Positions 27,233 to 36,300 of a stretch of DNA of 64,000 bases are shown in pieces. The stretch covers positions 1,121,526 through 1,185,525 of the forward strand of contig NZ_FKBS01000029.1 in the NCBI RefSeq assembly GCF_900078315.1, in the 5' to 3' direction. A program made the position numbers and the translations under genes. Position 1 is the stretch's first letter, and each line of letters begins with the position of its first letter. The notes under the pieces were generated by a model. It saw only the letters and a list, made by a program, of their open reading frames with translations. It was not told the DNA's origin and made no database searches. The DNA is from Bordetella ansorpii. Lineage in GTDB: Bacteria; Pseudomonadota; Gammaproteobacteria; Burkholderiales; Burkholderiaceae_B.

Positions 27233-27943
27233 GTGCTCGAAGCCATCGGTCTCACCAAACGCTACGGCAACCAGATCGCGCTCCACCCGCTCGACCTGCG
27301 TATCGAGCCCGGCGAAATCTACTGCCTGCTGGGCGCCAATGGCGCGGGCAAAACCACCACCGTCAACCTGTTCCTGAACTTCATCGCCCCCGATGGCGGC
27401 CAGGCCTTGATCAACGGTCTGGATGTGACGCGCGAACCCTTGGCCAGCAAACGCCATGTGGCGTATATCCCGGAGCAAGTCAATCTCTACGGCACCCTGA
27501 CCGGGCTGGAGAATCTGCGCTACTTCTCGGCGCTGGCCCTGGGTGAACCGCCTTCGCGTGAGCGCCTGTTGGCCTTGCTGGCAGAGGTCGGACTGGATCC
27601 CTCCGCGGCAGACAAACGCGTCGCGGCTTACTCCAAAGGGATGCGACAGAAGGTGTGGATCGCGGTGGCCATGGCGAAGAATGCCGGTGCGCTGCTACTG
27701 GACGAACCCACGTCCGGCCTGGACCCCTCCGCCGCCGATGAGTTCACCCGGTTGCTGCAACGTGCCGCCAACCAGGGCGTGGCCATCCTTGCCACCACGC
27801 ATGATCTTTTCCATGCCCGCCAGACGGCTACCCGCATCGGCATCATGAAGCGGGGCCGGCTGGTCGAAAGCCTGGAGGCCCGGCAAATCGGCGATGTCGA
27901 CCTGCAAGCCCTGTATCTGTCGCACATGAGGGCCGAAGCATGA
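27233..27943 (+). CDS. ABC transporter ATP-binding protein (ABC-2 type exporter)
   Basis: A 236-residue ATPase: Walker A GANGAGKTT, signature YSKGMRQKVWIAVAMA, Walker B ALLLDEPTSGLD, switch His ATTHD. Start GTG 27233 has AAGGA at a 7-nt spacing; the longer frame begins with a TTG and lacks a site. It overlaps the next gene by 4 nt. With two DUF3526-type permeases it forms an ABC-2 exporter. A Zur-like box upstream and a TonB receptor downstream suggest a metal-linked role, which is inference. Confidence 0.9.
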   Translation: MLEAIGLTKRYGNQIALHPLDLRIEPGEIYCLLGANGAGKTTTVNLFLNFIAPDGGQALINGLDVTREPLASKRHVAYIPEQVNLYGTLTGLENLRYFSALALGEPPSRERLLALLAEVGLDPSAADKRVAAYSKGMRQKVWIAVAMAKNAGALLLDEPTSGLDPSAADEFTRLLQRAANQGVAILATTHDLFHARQTATRIGIMKRGRLVESLEARQIGDVDLQALYLSHMRAEA

Positions 27944-29328
27944 TCATGCTGGTCGCGCTCAAGGATCTGCGTGAGCGACTGCGCGACGGCCGCCTTTACT
28001 GGGCCGGCGGCATCGTGGTGATCCTGCTGATGACGGCGCTAGCGGTGGGTTACCTGCATCAGCGCGAGGCGCACACCGAGCAAGCAGCGGCCCAGAACAA
28101 CGACTACCAGGACTGGCTGCGCCAGGACGCCCGCCATCCGCACGACGCCGCCCACCAAGGCATGCACGTATTCAAGCCCGATACGGCGCTGGCGCTGCTG
28201 GACCCAGGCATCAATCCCTACATCGGCAGCACCATCTGGCTGCAGGCGCATCGCCAGAGCGAAGTGAAATTCCGGCCTGCGCAGGACGCCTCCGGCCTGC
28301 AACGCTTCGGTGATCTATCGGCTGCCTGGATCCTGCAGGCGCTGGGGCCGCTTCTGGTGATCGTGCTGGGTTTCAACGCCTTTTCCGGCGAGCGCGAACA
28401 AGGGATTCTGCGCCAGACACTGAGCCTGGGCGTGGCGCCGTGGCGCCTGCTCTGGGGCAAGGCCACCGCCTTGGCGATCAGCTTGAGCCTGCTGCTCGTG
28501 CCGGCCGCGGCCGCCGCCTCCGTGGCGATATGGCTCGCCGGTGGGCGGGGCGACGCACTATCGCGCTTCGCCATGCTCTCGTGCGGTTATGCCATGTACC
28601 TGGCCGCATTCATTTTTCTTACGCTCGGGATCTCGGCCGCCGCGCGCTCCTCGCGCGTGGCCATCACGGTGCTGCTGGCGGTATGGATCGCCAATACCGT
28701 GATTGCACCGCGCGTCATGGCTGAACTGTCACGCGGCCTCTATCCAAGCCCGACCCGGCTGGAGTTCAACCAGGCCCTGCAGAACGATCTCAAGGCCACC
28801 TCCGACCGCGTCTGGATGCAGGCTTTCGGCACGACCGAGCGCTGGAGCCGGGACGTGCCGTTGAATCAATGGGGCCTGGCGCTGAAGCTGGACGACCAAT
28901 CCAGCTATGCCGTCTATGACCGCCATTTCGGCCAGCTCTGGGATACCTGGGAGCATCAGCAGGCCGTGCAGGAGTCGATGGGCTGGGCCATGCCGCTACT
29001 GGCGATGCGTGCGCTGTCGGCCTCCATGGCCGGCACCGATTTCGCCCACCACCGCGCCTTCACGACGGCTGCCGAGCACCATCGCCGCGTGATCCAGGAC
29101 ATTGTCAGCACCGATCTGGTGGCGCATGCCGACACGCTGGAACACCAGCACTTCTCGTACCACGCCAGTCCCTCGCTGTGGGCGCGCGTTCCCCCTTTCC
29201 AATATCAACCGCCGACGGCGAACTGGGCATTGCACCAGGCACGCCTGAGCCTGTTGATGCTGGGCATCGCGTTGCTGCTGAGCCTGGCTTTCGCCTGGCG
29301 TGCAGTGGCCCGCCAGAAAGCGCTGTAG
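27940..29328 (+). CDS. ABC-2 type permease, DUF3526-like (first)
   Basis: A 462-residue membrane protein: an N-terminal helix after a short cytoplasmic start (MIMLVALKDLRERL), a large extracytoplasmic domain of about 130 residues, then five or six helices and a second soluble segment before the final helix. FSGEREQGILRQTLSLGV is the typical ABC-2 cytosolic motif. The ATGA overlap with the ATPase gene indicates coupled translation. It pairs with the following permease as a heterodimer. Transported substrate unknown. Confidence 0.85.
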   Translation: MIMLVALKDLRERLRDGRLYWAGGIVVILLMTALAVGYLHQREAHTEQAAAQNNDYQDWLRQDARHPHDAAHQGMHVFKPDTALALLDPGINPYIGSTIWLQAHRQSEVKFRPAQDASGLQRFGDLSAAWILQALGPLLVIVLGFNAFSGEREQGILRQTLSLGVAPWRLLWGKATALAISLSLLLVPAAAAASVAIWLAGGRGDALSRFAMLSCGYAMYLAAFIFLTLGISAAARSSRVAITVLLAVWIANTVIAPRVMAELSRGLYPSPTRLEFNQALQNDLKATSDRVWMQAFGTTERWSRDVPLNQWGLALKLDDQSSYAVYDRHFGQLWDTWEHQQAVQESMGWAMPLLAMRALSASMAGTDFAHHRAFTTAAEHHRRVIQDIVSTDLVAHADTLEHQHFSYHASPSLWARVPPFQYQPPTANWALHQARLSLLMLGIALLLSLAFAWRAVARQKAL

Positions 29329-29338
29329 GAGACCCCCG

Positions 29339-30799
29339 GTGCAAGATACGCAATTCCGCCGCTTCGGGATGATCCTGCGGCATGAGCTCCGCCTGCTGAC
29401 GCGCGAACGGGCGCTGTGGGTCTGCGGCCTGCTGTTCCTGCTCCTGGTGGGATACGCGGTCTTCAACGGCATGCTGCAGACCTCGTTGCGCGATCAGGCT
29501 CAGGCGGCGCTCATGCGCGCCGATGCGCAGAATCGCGCCAACCAGCTGATGCAGCTGGACAGGATCACCGACGGCAGCGAGACACCGACCCCGTTCGGCA
29601 ATCCCGCAAGCCCCGCCAACATGGGCGGCGGCCTGGGCGCGCATTACGCCGTGATGCCCAGCCTGCCCCTGGCGCCCGTCGCATTGGGCCAGACGGATCT
29701 CTTCCCCTCTCAATTCAAGGTCAGCTACGACAGCAAGGTCAACTTCATCCACAACAATGACATCGAGAATCCCTGGCATCTGCTCAGCGGGCATTTCGAC
29801 CTGGCATTCGTCGTGGTCTATCTGTTGCCGCTTCTGATTTTCGCTCTCGGGCATAACCTGCTGTCCGCAGAGAAGGAAGACGGCACGTTGCGCCTTCTCC
29901 TATCGCAGCCGTTGTCGCTGATGACACTGATCAGCGGCAAGGTCGCCTTGCGCGCCGCGGTGCTTTTGACTGCGGCAGTGGTGCTGCCGGTAGTGGCTTT
30001 GCTGATTGCGCGCCCTCAGGCGCTTCAGGCGGCAGGCGCCACGATGTGGTGGGCGCTGTTGGTCGGCGCGTACGCATTGTTCTGGTTTGCCGCCGTGGTG
30101 GCCGTCAATGCATTCGGCAGGTCCTCCGCGGCCAACGCCATGATCCTGATGGTCAGTTGGGTGCTGCTGGTGCTGGTGGTGCCGTTGCTGCTGAACCTGG
30201 CTGCCGCATATGTCCATCCCGCGCCCTCGCGTGCCGAACTGGCCACGCGCACCCGCGTCGCCACCGCGCTGGCCATGCGTGACCACGCTGCCTTGCTGTC
30301 GACCGATTATGAGCACATGGACAAGCCCGATGCCCTGATCCCACGCGACGGCCACCTGAAAATCAGCGGCCGCCCCCTGGGCCATGCCCGTGTCGAACGC
30401 CAGGTCGATGCGGCGATGCAGCCCGAACTGGACCGTTTCGACCAGCAGATGGGCCGGCAGCAGGCGCTCATTGCCCAGTACAGCGTGCTGTCCCCAGCCG
30501 CGGCGGCCTTCGAAGGCATCACCGCGCTGGCCGGTACGGGCCAGCAGAGACATGGGCACTTCATGCGGCAGATCGATGCCTATCACCGGCAGTGGAAGGA
30601 CTTCTTCCTGCCGCGGATCGAAGCCAGCCGCGCGCTCACGCGTGAGGATTTCACGCACATACCGGTATTCCACTGGCAGGAAGAGGAAACCGATGCGGTT
30701 CAGCGCCAGGCACTGCGCGCACTGGTGCAATTGCTGGCACCCACGGCGCTGCTGCTGGGCCTGGCTTGCTGGCGTCTGCGCCGCTACCGCGTCGTCTAG
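29339..30799 (+). CDS. ABC-2 type permease, DUF3526-like (second)
   Basis: A 486-residue paralogue of the preceding permease, with the same layout: an N-terminal helix (WVCGLLFLLLVGYAVFNGML), a periplasmic domain, then LSAEKEDGTLRLLLSQPLSL and a cluster of helices, another soluble domain and a last helix. GTG 29339 is preferred, because AGGAG precedes it by 8 nt; the frame also runs open to 29300. Ten bp separate it from the first permease. Confidence 0.85.
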   Translation: MQDTQFRRFGMILRHELRLLTRERALWVCGLLFLLLVGYAVFNGMLQTSLRDQAQAALMRADAQNRANQLMQLDRITDGSETPTPFGNPASPANMGGGLGAHYAVMPSLPLAPVALGQTDLFPSQFKVSYDSKVNFIHNNDIENPWHLLSGHFDLAFVVVYLLPLLIFALGHNLLSAEKEDGTLRLLLSQPLSLMTLISGKVALRAAVLLTAAVVLPVVALLIARPQALQAAGATMWWALLVGAYALFWFAAVVAVNAFGRSSAANAMILMVSWVLLVLVVPLLLNLAAAYVHPAPSRAELATRTRVATALAMRDHAALLSTDYEHMDKPDALIPRDGHLKISGRPLGHARVERQVDAAMQPELDRFDQQMGRQQALIAQYSVLSPAAAAFEGITALAGTGQQRHGHFMRQIDAYHRQWKDFFLPRIEASRALTREDFTHIPVFHWQEEETDAVQRQALRALVQLLAPTALLLGLACWRLRRYRVV

Positions 30800-30841
30800 C
30801 CATTCTTTCCGCCGCCCTCATTGCCCCTACGGACCATCAGA

Positions 30842-33010
30842 ATGAGAAAAGTCGTCACCCGCGCCGCGTTCGCGGCCTGCACCGTCGTACCTGCAGCACA
30901 AGCGCAGGAAGCGGAACTGCCAACCATACGGGTGGAGGCCGCCGGCGACGACGACAGTCTGCATCTGAACAGCCGCAGCAGCAGCGCCTCACGCCTGGGA
31001 CTGACGCTGCGCGAAACGCCGGCATCCGTCGAAATACTGACACAGCAGACGCTCCAGCAGCGCGGCGCCACGACGCTCAGCGAGGCGCTGCGCGGCGCGA
31101 CGGGCCTGGCGGGCGGCGGCCCGCCCTCCTCGCCCACCACCTTGTCTTCGCGCGGGTTCACGGACATTCTCTATCTGTATGACGGCTTGCGCATGTCGGG
31201 GGCAGGCTCCACCAATCGGGTGCAGGACACGTGGAACTATGAACGCATCGAAGTCCTGAAAGGACCTGCATCCGTACTGCAGGGCGACAGCGCCATCGGC
31301 GGCATCGTCAACTTCCAGACCAAGCGTCCCGACCGCGACAACCCTTCACGAGAAGCCATGTTTTCCTATGGAAGCCATGGCAGCGTACGCACCGGCATCG
31401 GTCTGGGCGACAACTTCGGCGAGACCGGCGCCTACCGCCTCGATTACAGCCACAACGACAGCCGCGTCGGCACCATCGACCGCAACAGCAACAAACTCGA
31501 TCACCTGACAACCGGGGTTGCCTTCGACGTCGCGCCGCGCACGCGCCTGGATCTCTCGTTCGACTATTCGCGCGACACCGGCCACGCGTATTGGGGCACA
31601 CCGCTGGTGCCGCGCAGCCTGGCCAAGGATCCCACCGGCATCGTCAGCACCTCCGATGGCCGCGTCCTGGATCGCTCACTGGCCAGCCAGAACTACAACG
31701 TGCGCGATGATCGCAACGAGGCCGAAGCGTATTGGTGGCGTGCGCGCCTCACCCACCAGCTCTCGTCCTCGTGGACGCTGCGCAACGAGCTGGCGATGAA
31801 CAAGGTGGATCGCCTCTGGAAGAATTCCGAGTCGGCCACCTTCAGCGCACCCGATTCGGTCGACCGCGACCAGACGATCATCACGCACGGCCAGCATTAC
31901 CTGATCAATCGGTTCGACGCGACGCACACAGGCACCCTGGGTGGGCTGTCGAACAAATTCGTGGTCGGCGCCGAATTCAGCAAGACGTCTCTGGATAGCA
32001 AACGACGCTTCTCCAACCGTTCCGCCAGCACTGCCGATGCGCTGCGCGCATCGTTGCGCAATCCGAATGTGGGCTACTACAACGACGATCCCGAACTGAT
32101 GAGCGGCGCAGGAAACCGCACCGACTACACCACCGACGTCCGCGGCGCCGCACTGTTTCTGGAGGACTCGCTCAAACTGACCGACCGCTGGACCGTCGTG
32201 GGCGGCTATCGGTATGACCACCTCGACGTCGATCGCGGCGTCACCGACCTGAACGCCAACTCCCGCTCGTCGTTCAGCACCCGCTACAACGCGAATTCCT
32301 TGCGGCTTGGCACGGTGTATGACGTCACCCCTTCATCGTCGGTCTACGCGCAGTACACCAACGCCACCATTCCCGTCGGCTCGCTGTTCCTGCTGTCCGA
32401 AGCCAACGCCTCGTTCCCGCTGGCCAAAGGGCAGCAATGGGAAGCGGGCTTCAAGCAGACACTGGGCGACGTGGACTGGACCGCTGCCGTCTATCACATC
32501 GAACTGGAAAACGTCCTGACGCGCGATGCCAACGATCCGCGCGTGACGATCAACAATGGCCGTCAATCATCCCGTGGCGTCGAACTGTCGGCCGACTGGC
32601 GAATCACCCCGCAGCTGACGCTGTCGGGCAACATCGCGATGCTGAACGCCCGGTACGACTCGCTGACCGAAGCCGACGGCACATCGAGAGTCGGCAACAC
32701 CCCGCCGAACGTCCCCGAACGCGTGGCCAATCTTTATGCGACCTACCGCTTCAAAGACGTGCCGATGGACTTGTTCGTAGGGCTGAACCACACGGGCAAG
32801 ATCTACACGGACAGCGCCAACCAGATCCGCATCAACAGCCATACCACGGCGGATGCCGCCATCAGCTACCGCTTCGATCCGGCTGTCGTCACGTTCCGGG
32901 TGCGCAATCTGACCGACAGGCTTTATGCCTACTATGGCGGACGCGCCACCAGCCAGGTGCTGCTGGCCCCAGGCCGTACTTACGAACTGGGTGCGACGTT
33001 CTATTTTTGA
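30842..33010 (+). CDS. TonB-dependent outer-membrane receptor
   Basis: A 722-residue outer-membrane receptor. A signal peptide (MRKVVTRAAFAACTVVPAAQA) is followed by a TonB-box-like ELPTIRVEA. The plug domain has ETPASVEILTQQTL and a YERIEVLKGPASVLQGD signature. A 22-strand barrel ends in the aromatic terminus YELGATFYF. The layout matches ferric-siderophore receptors, but a Zur-like box at the head of the operon raises a zinc or zincophore role. It lies 42 bp after the exporter genes, so secretion and uptake of one chelator is a reasonable model (inference). Confidence 0.9.
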   Translation: MRKVVTRAAFAACTVVPAAQAQEAELPTIRVEAAGDDDSLHLNSRSSSASRLGLTLRETPASVEILTQQTLQQRGATTLSEALRGATGLAGGGPPSSPTTLSSRGFTDILYLYDGLRMSGAGSTNRVQDTWNYERIEVLKGPASVLQGDSAIGGIVNFQTKRPDRDNPSREAMFSYGSHGSVRTGIGLGDNFGETGAYRLDYSHNDSRVGTIDRNSNKLDHLTTGVAFDVAPRTRLDLSFDYSRDTGHAYWGTPLVPRSLAKDPTGIVSTSDGRVLDRSLASQNYNVRDDRNEAEAYWWRARLTHQLSSSWTLRNELAMNKVDRLWKNSESATFSAPDSVDRDQTIITHGQHYLINRFDATHTGTLGGLSNKFVVGAEFSKTSLDSKRRFSNRSASTADALRASLRNPNVGYYNDDPELMSGAGNRTDYTTDVRGAALFLEDSLKLTDRWTVVGGYRYDHLDVDRGVTDLNANSRSSFSTRYNANSLRLGTVYDVTPSSSVYAQYTNATIPVGSLFLLSEANASFPLAKGQQWEAGFKQTLGDVDWTAAVYHIELENVLTRDANDPRVTINNGRQSSRGVELSADWRITPQLTLSGNIAMLNARYDSLTEADGTSRVGNTPPNVPERVANLYATYRFKDVPMDLFVGLNHTGKIYTDSANQIRINSHTTADAAISYRFDPAVVTFRVRNLTDRLYAYYGGRATSQVLLAPGRTYELGATFYF

Positions 33011-33021
33011 TCCGGACCGTT

Positions 33022-33052
33022 GATTGGCCCGCTACAAGATGCGAACCAGCAG
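33022..33052. repeat. tRNA-3'-end-like repeat R1
   Basis: A diverged copy of a ~33-bp repeat, beginning GATTGGCCCG and ending GCGAACCAGCAG, with a 2-bp deletion and two substitutions relative to R3 (40600-40632). On the minus strand it reads like the end of a tRNA gene (T-loop-like TTCGCAT ... GGGCCA). It lies right after the TonB receptor gene. Confidence 0.55.
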
Positions 33053-33126
33053 CGTAAAGCTGGCCAAGGAGGAGTCTTTCTCAAATTCGCACTCCCCCCC
33101 TTGCCAGCGCAGCGATCAATCGGGCT

Positions 33127-33940
33127 TCAACGGGTCTTTGCGAAAGCAAGTGCCTGCGCCTTCCGGGAGAAATCCGAGGCCAGGTCGACCATCGCCTTCT
33201 TCACCGCTGGCGGCGCGGTCTTCATCGAGCCCGCGTTGAAAGGCGGATCCGGATCATATTCGCTCATCAGCTGGCTGCACTCGGCATAGGTCCGGTCACG
33301 TAACTCGGCGACCATCGCCAGACCGAAATCCAGCCCTGCCGTCACGCCAGCGCCCGTGATCCGGTTGCGGTCGCGCACCACCCTGGCCTCGGTCGGAATG
33401 GCGCCGAAGCCCGCCAGCGCATCCCGGCAGGACCAGTGCGAAGTCGCCTTGTAACCCTTGAGCAGTCCCGCCGCGCCCAGAATCAACGAACCGGAGCACA
33501 CACTGGTGATGTACTTCGCACGCCCGCCGCGATCCGCCATGAACGCGAGCGTCTCGGCATCCGACGCGGCGGCCAGCGTACCCTCCGTACCGCCCGGCGT
33601 GAACAGCACGGTCAGGTCGCGGGGGGCAGGTTTCGAAGGTTGCATCGGGCACGACGGTCAACCCGGCATCGCTGATCACGGGGTCCAGCGACTTGGCGAC
33701 GATATGGATTTTCGCTCCCATCAGCGACCCGAACATGCAGTGCGGTCCGACCAGGTCCATCACGGTCATGCCCGGATAGACCAGCATGGCGATCTGTTCC
33801 GTGCCCATCCAAGGCACCTTGTCCATGTCGCGGTCCATTCTGGGCATGGGATGCGCCGGCATGGGTTCGGCGGCGCTGGCCGCCAAGGGGGCCAGCAACG
33901 CGCCCAACAGCACGTTGCGGCGGGTATTGTCTGTCATCAT
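33127..33940 (-). pseudogene. Exported DJ-1/PfpI protein gene with +1 frameshift in a C-run
   Basis: Two overlapping frames make one ~270-residue protein. The front part (33940 to about 33620) has a twin-arginine leader (NTRRNVLLGALLAPLAASAA) and the start of the DJ-1 fold (AMLVYPGMTVMDLVGPH). The back part (to 33127) has LTVLFTPGGTEG and the nucleophile elbow VCSGSLILGAAGLL with ATSHW. They join at six Cs on the minus strand (33621-33626); five would restore the frame. Either a true frameshift or a base-calling error. Similar to the gene at 16104-16793, but predicted to be periplasmic. Confidence 0.82.
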
Positions 33941-33948
33941 CCAACTCC

Positions 33949-34983
33949 TTAAAAATAGGCGCTCAAGGTCAGATAAGCCGAACGCGGCTGCACGGGCATC
34001 ACGACCGGCGACGAAAGATACTGATAGGTGTCGTAGACCTTGCGATTGGTCAGGTTGACCACGGACAGCGTGGCGGTATATCTGTCGAAGCTGTAGCTGG
34101 CCTGCGCATCCACCAAGGCGTGGCCGGGCACGGATACCGTATTGGGCAGCGTCAGCTCACGGCCGCTGACCGCCGTGATGCCCGCGCCGAATGACAGCCC
34201 TTTGGCGGCGCCGTCAAGAATCCGGTAGCGCGCCGCCAGGCGCGCACTATGACGGGGTACCCGCGGCAGTCCATCGCCCACGGGAATGGACGTGTCCTGG
34301 GTCACTTCGGCCTGCGTGTAGGCATAGTTGAACAACAACGAGAAAGCGGCGGTCGGTTCCCAGACCAGATCGGTCTCGATCCCGCGCGCGCGCTGCTCGC
34401 CGGTCTGGATCGAATAACCGAGATGGGCAGGATCAGGGTCCGCCGTGGTGACGTTGCGACGCGTCTGCTCGAAAACCGCAACGGTTCCAGACAGGCCGAT
34501 GTCTTTCATCGCCAGCTTCAAGCCGGCCTCATAGTTGCGCGACGTCTCGGGTTTCGGCGGCTGAAGGCCGACGAAATTGACGGCGCCGCGAAAACCCGTG
34601 GCATAGGCCGCATAGACGGACACGGAATCCGTCAGGTCGTAGGTAATGCCCAGCCTGGGCGTGGCGCGGTGGTAGGTCTGGTCGACGCCCTGCTCGTTCT
34701 GGCGCAACTGCAACTGCGTCAGCCGCACCGCACCCAACAGGTGGAAACGCCCGTACGTAGCCTGGTCCTGCAGGTACAACGCCGTCGTCTCGTAGCGGTT
34801 GGTCTGGGCATAGGTTGCCGCAGGGATCGCGCCGAAATCGAGGCCATAGGCAGGGTTGGCCAAATCCAGGTCGCCAAACGAGCCTGGCCGAACCGTCTGG
34901 GCGCGCATCAGCGTGAAATACTGAGTTCCTGATCGGCCCAGGCTGGCTGGCCCACGCGTGCGCCGTGGCGCCAGCCGGATCAA
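33949..34983 (-). pseudogene. TonB-dependent receptor, N-terminus missing
   Basis: About 340 residues of the C-terminal beta-barrel of a siderophore-type TonB receptor: TPRLGITYDLTDSVSVYAAYATGF, an NYEAGLKLAM strand, TGEQRARGIETDL, FNYAYTQAEV and the final SAYLTLSAYF. Full receptors are ~700 residues; signal peptide, plug and first half of the barrel are absent. The break lies near 34940-35030, next to repeat R2. No start with an RBS is visible. It ends eight bases from the DJ-1 pseudogene start. A non-functional fragment left by recombination. Confidence 0.82.
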
Positions 34984-35030
34984 CGTTTTGGATGGTGATC
35001 TTGAGATTCATCGGGCCACCTTGGGCCTTC

Positions 35031-35056
35031 AATTGGCCCGCCCTGCACGACTTGCC
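35031..35056. repeat. tRNA-3'-end-like repeat R2
   Basis: AATTGGCCCGCCCTGCACGA and the following few bases match R3. On the minus strand CGTGC-AGGGCGG-G-CCA has the spacing of a tRNA 3' T-stem strand, acceptor strand, discriminator and CCA. It sits exactly where the TonB-receptor fragment loses homology. Confidence 0.55.
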
Positions 35057-35135
35057 CCGGCAGTACGGCCCCCTCGAGGCACGTCATCTCCGGAGTCCAC
35101 GCCACTCGTCGCGTCAGCGGTAAGGCGACCTCAAG

Positions 35136-35864
35136 CTAGATCGAGCGCTGGTTGACGCGCATAGAAAGCGCGTGTGCCGACTCCTTGCGTTCGCTGTACC
35201 TGTCCACGAGATAGGGAGAAACGCCTCTGGTCAGCAGCGTGAACTTGACCAGTTCCTCCATCACATCGACGATTCGGTCGTAGTAAGCCGATGGCTTCAT
35301 CCGGCCAGCATCATCGAACTCTTGCCAGGCCTTGGCCACGGACGACTGGTTCGGAATGGTCAGCATCCGCATCCAACGGCCCAGAATCCGCATTTGATTC
35401 ACGGCGTTGAACGATTGGGAACCACCGCAGACCTGCATGATTGCCAGCGTCTTGCCCTGCGTGGGCCGCACCGCCCCCATCGACAAGGGTATCCAGTCGA
35501 TCTGGGACTTAAGCACGCTCGACATTGCACCGTGCCGCTCGGGAGAACTCCACACCATTCCTTCCGCCCACTGAACCAGGTCGCGCAGCTCGACCACCTT
35601 GGGATGGTCATCCGTCGCGCCGTCGGGAAGCGGAAGGTCCCGCGGGCTGAACATTCGAGTCTGCGCGCCCAACGCTCGCAGAATACGAGCCGCCTCTTCA
35701 GCCGCCAGACGGCTGAAGGAGCGTTCCCGCAGAGACCCGTACAGCAACAGGATTCGCGGAGGATGGGTCGAACGTTCGCCCGGAAAGAGACGCGCGGCAT
35801 CCAGGGGCTCGAAATGGCTGCGGTCCAGATTGCCCAGGTCCTCAGTTGCCGACACGGCGGCCAT
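35136..35864 (-). CDS. arsH: ArsH, NADPH-dependent FMN reductase / organoarsenical oxidase
   Basis: About 242 residues. [20 protein letters not shown] is the ArsH flavin-phosphate loop, followed by [20 protein letters not shown] and the [25 protein letters not shown] block that is nearly invariant in ArsH. Members oxidise trivalent organoarsenicals using NADPH/FMN. ATG 35864 gives a family-like N-terminus and overlaps arsC by 23 nt; ATG 35888 is an alternative with AAGGAGG too close to it. Last gene of arsRBCH. Confidence 0.93.
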   Translation of the reverse strand: MAAVSATEDLGNLDRSHFEPLDAARLFPGERSTHPPRILLLYGSLRERSFSRLAAEEAARILRALGAQTRMFSPRDLPLPDGATDDHPKVVELRDLVQWAEGMVWSSPERHGAMSSVLKSQIDWIPLSMGAVRPTQGKTLAIMQVCGGSQSFNAVNQMRILGRWMRMLTIPNQSSVAKAWQEFDDAGRMKPSAYYDRIVDVMEELVKFTLLTRGVSPYLVDRYSERKESAHALSMRVNQRSI

Positions 35865-36270
35865 CCCTGTCGATGACGACTTCGCCATCCTCCTTGCTGA
35901 ACGGGCCCTGCTGCGGATTGGGCAAGATATCAAGCACCAATTCCGAGGGGCGGCACAGCCTGGTCGCCAACGGCGTCACGACAATGGGACGATTGATCAG
36001 GATGGGATGCTCGAGCATGAAACCGATCAGTTGCTCGTCCGTCCATTCAGGATCGTCCAGCTTCAGGTCGTCGTACGGCGTGCCTTTGCGTCGGAGCACC
36101 TCGCGGACCGAGAGGCCGGATGCAGCGATAAGGCGCTCGAGCGTTGGACGGTCCGGAGGTGTCTTCAGGTATTCGATGACCTCGGGCTCTTCGCCCGAAT
36201 TCCGAATCATCGCCAGGACGTTGCGAGAGGTCCCGCAGGCGGGATTGTGATAGATGGTGATGTGGCTCAT
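35842..36270 (-). CDS. arsC: Arsenate reductase, glutaredoxin-coupled
   Basis: A 142-residue ArsC of the E. coli plasmid R773 type. The catalytic Cys is in [11 protein letters not shown] (residue 12), and the three substrate arginines are represented by [11 protein letters not shown], the INRPIVV Arg and the [11 protein letters not shown]rg. It reduces arsenate to arsenite with glutathione/glutaredoxin for export by ArsB, whose gene ends 30 bp upstream. Confidence 0.95.
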   Translation of the reverse strand: MSHITIYHNPACGTSRNVLAMIRNSGEEPEVIEYLKTPPDRPTLERLIAASGLSVREVLRRKGTPYDDLKLDDPEWTDEQLIGFMLEHPILINRPIVVTPLATRLCRPSELVLDILPNPQQGPFSKEDGEVVIDRDGRRVGN

Positions 36271-36300
36271 TTCCAGTCTCCGCGATGGGTGCAGAAAGGC

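Noticed and set aside
34529..35032. ORF beginning MKAQGGPMNLKITIQN upstream of the TonB fragment
   Set aside because: It shares sequence with the receptor in another frame and becomes composition-driven; no family resemblance.
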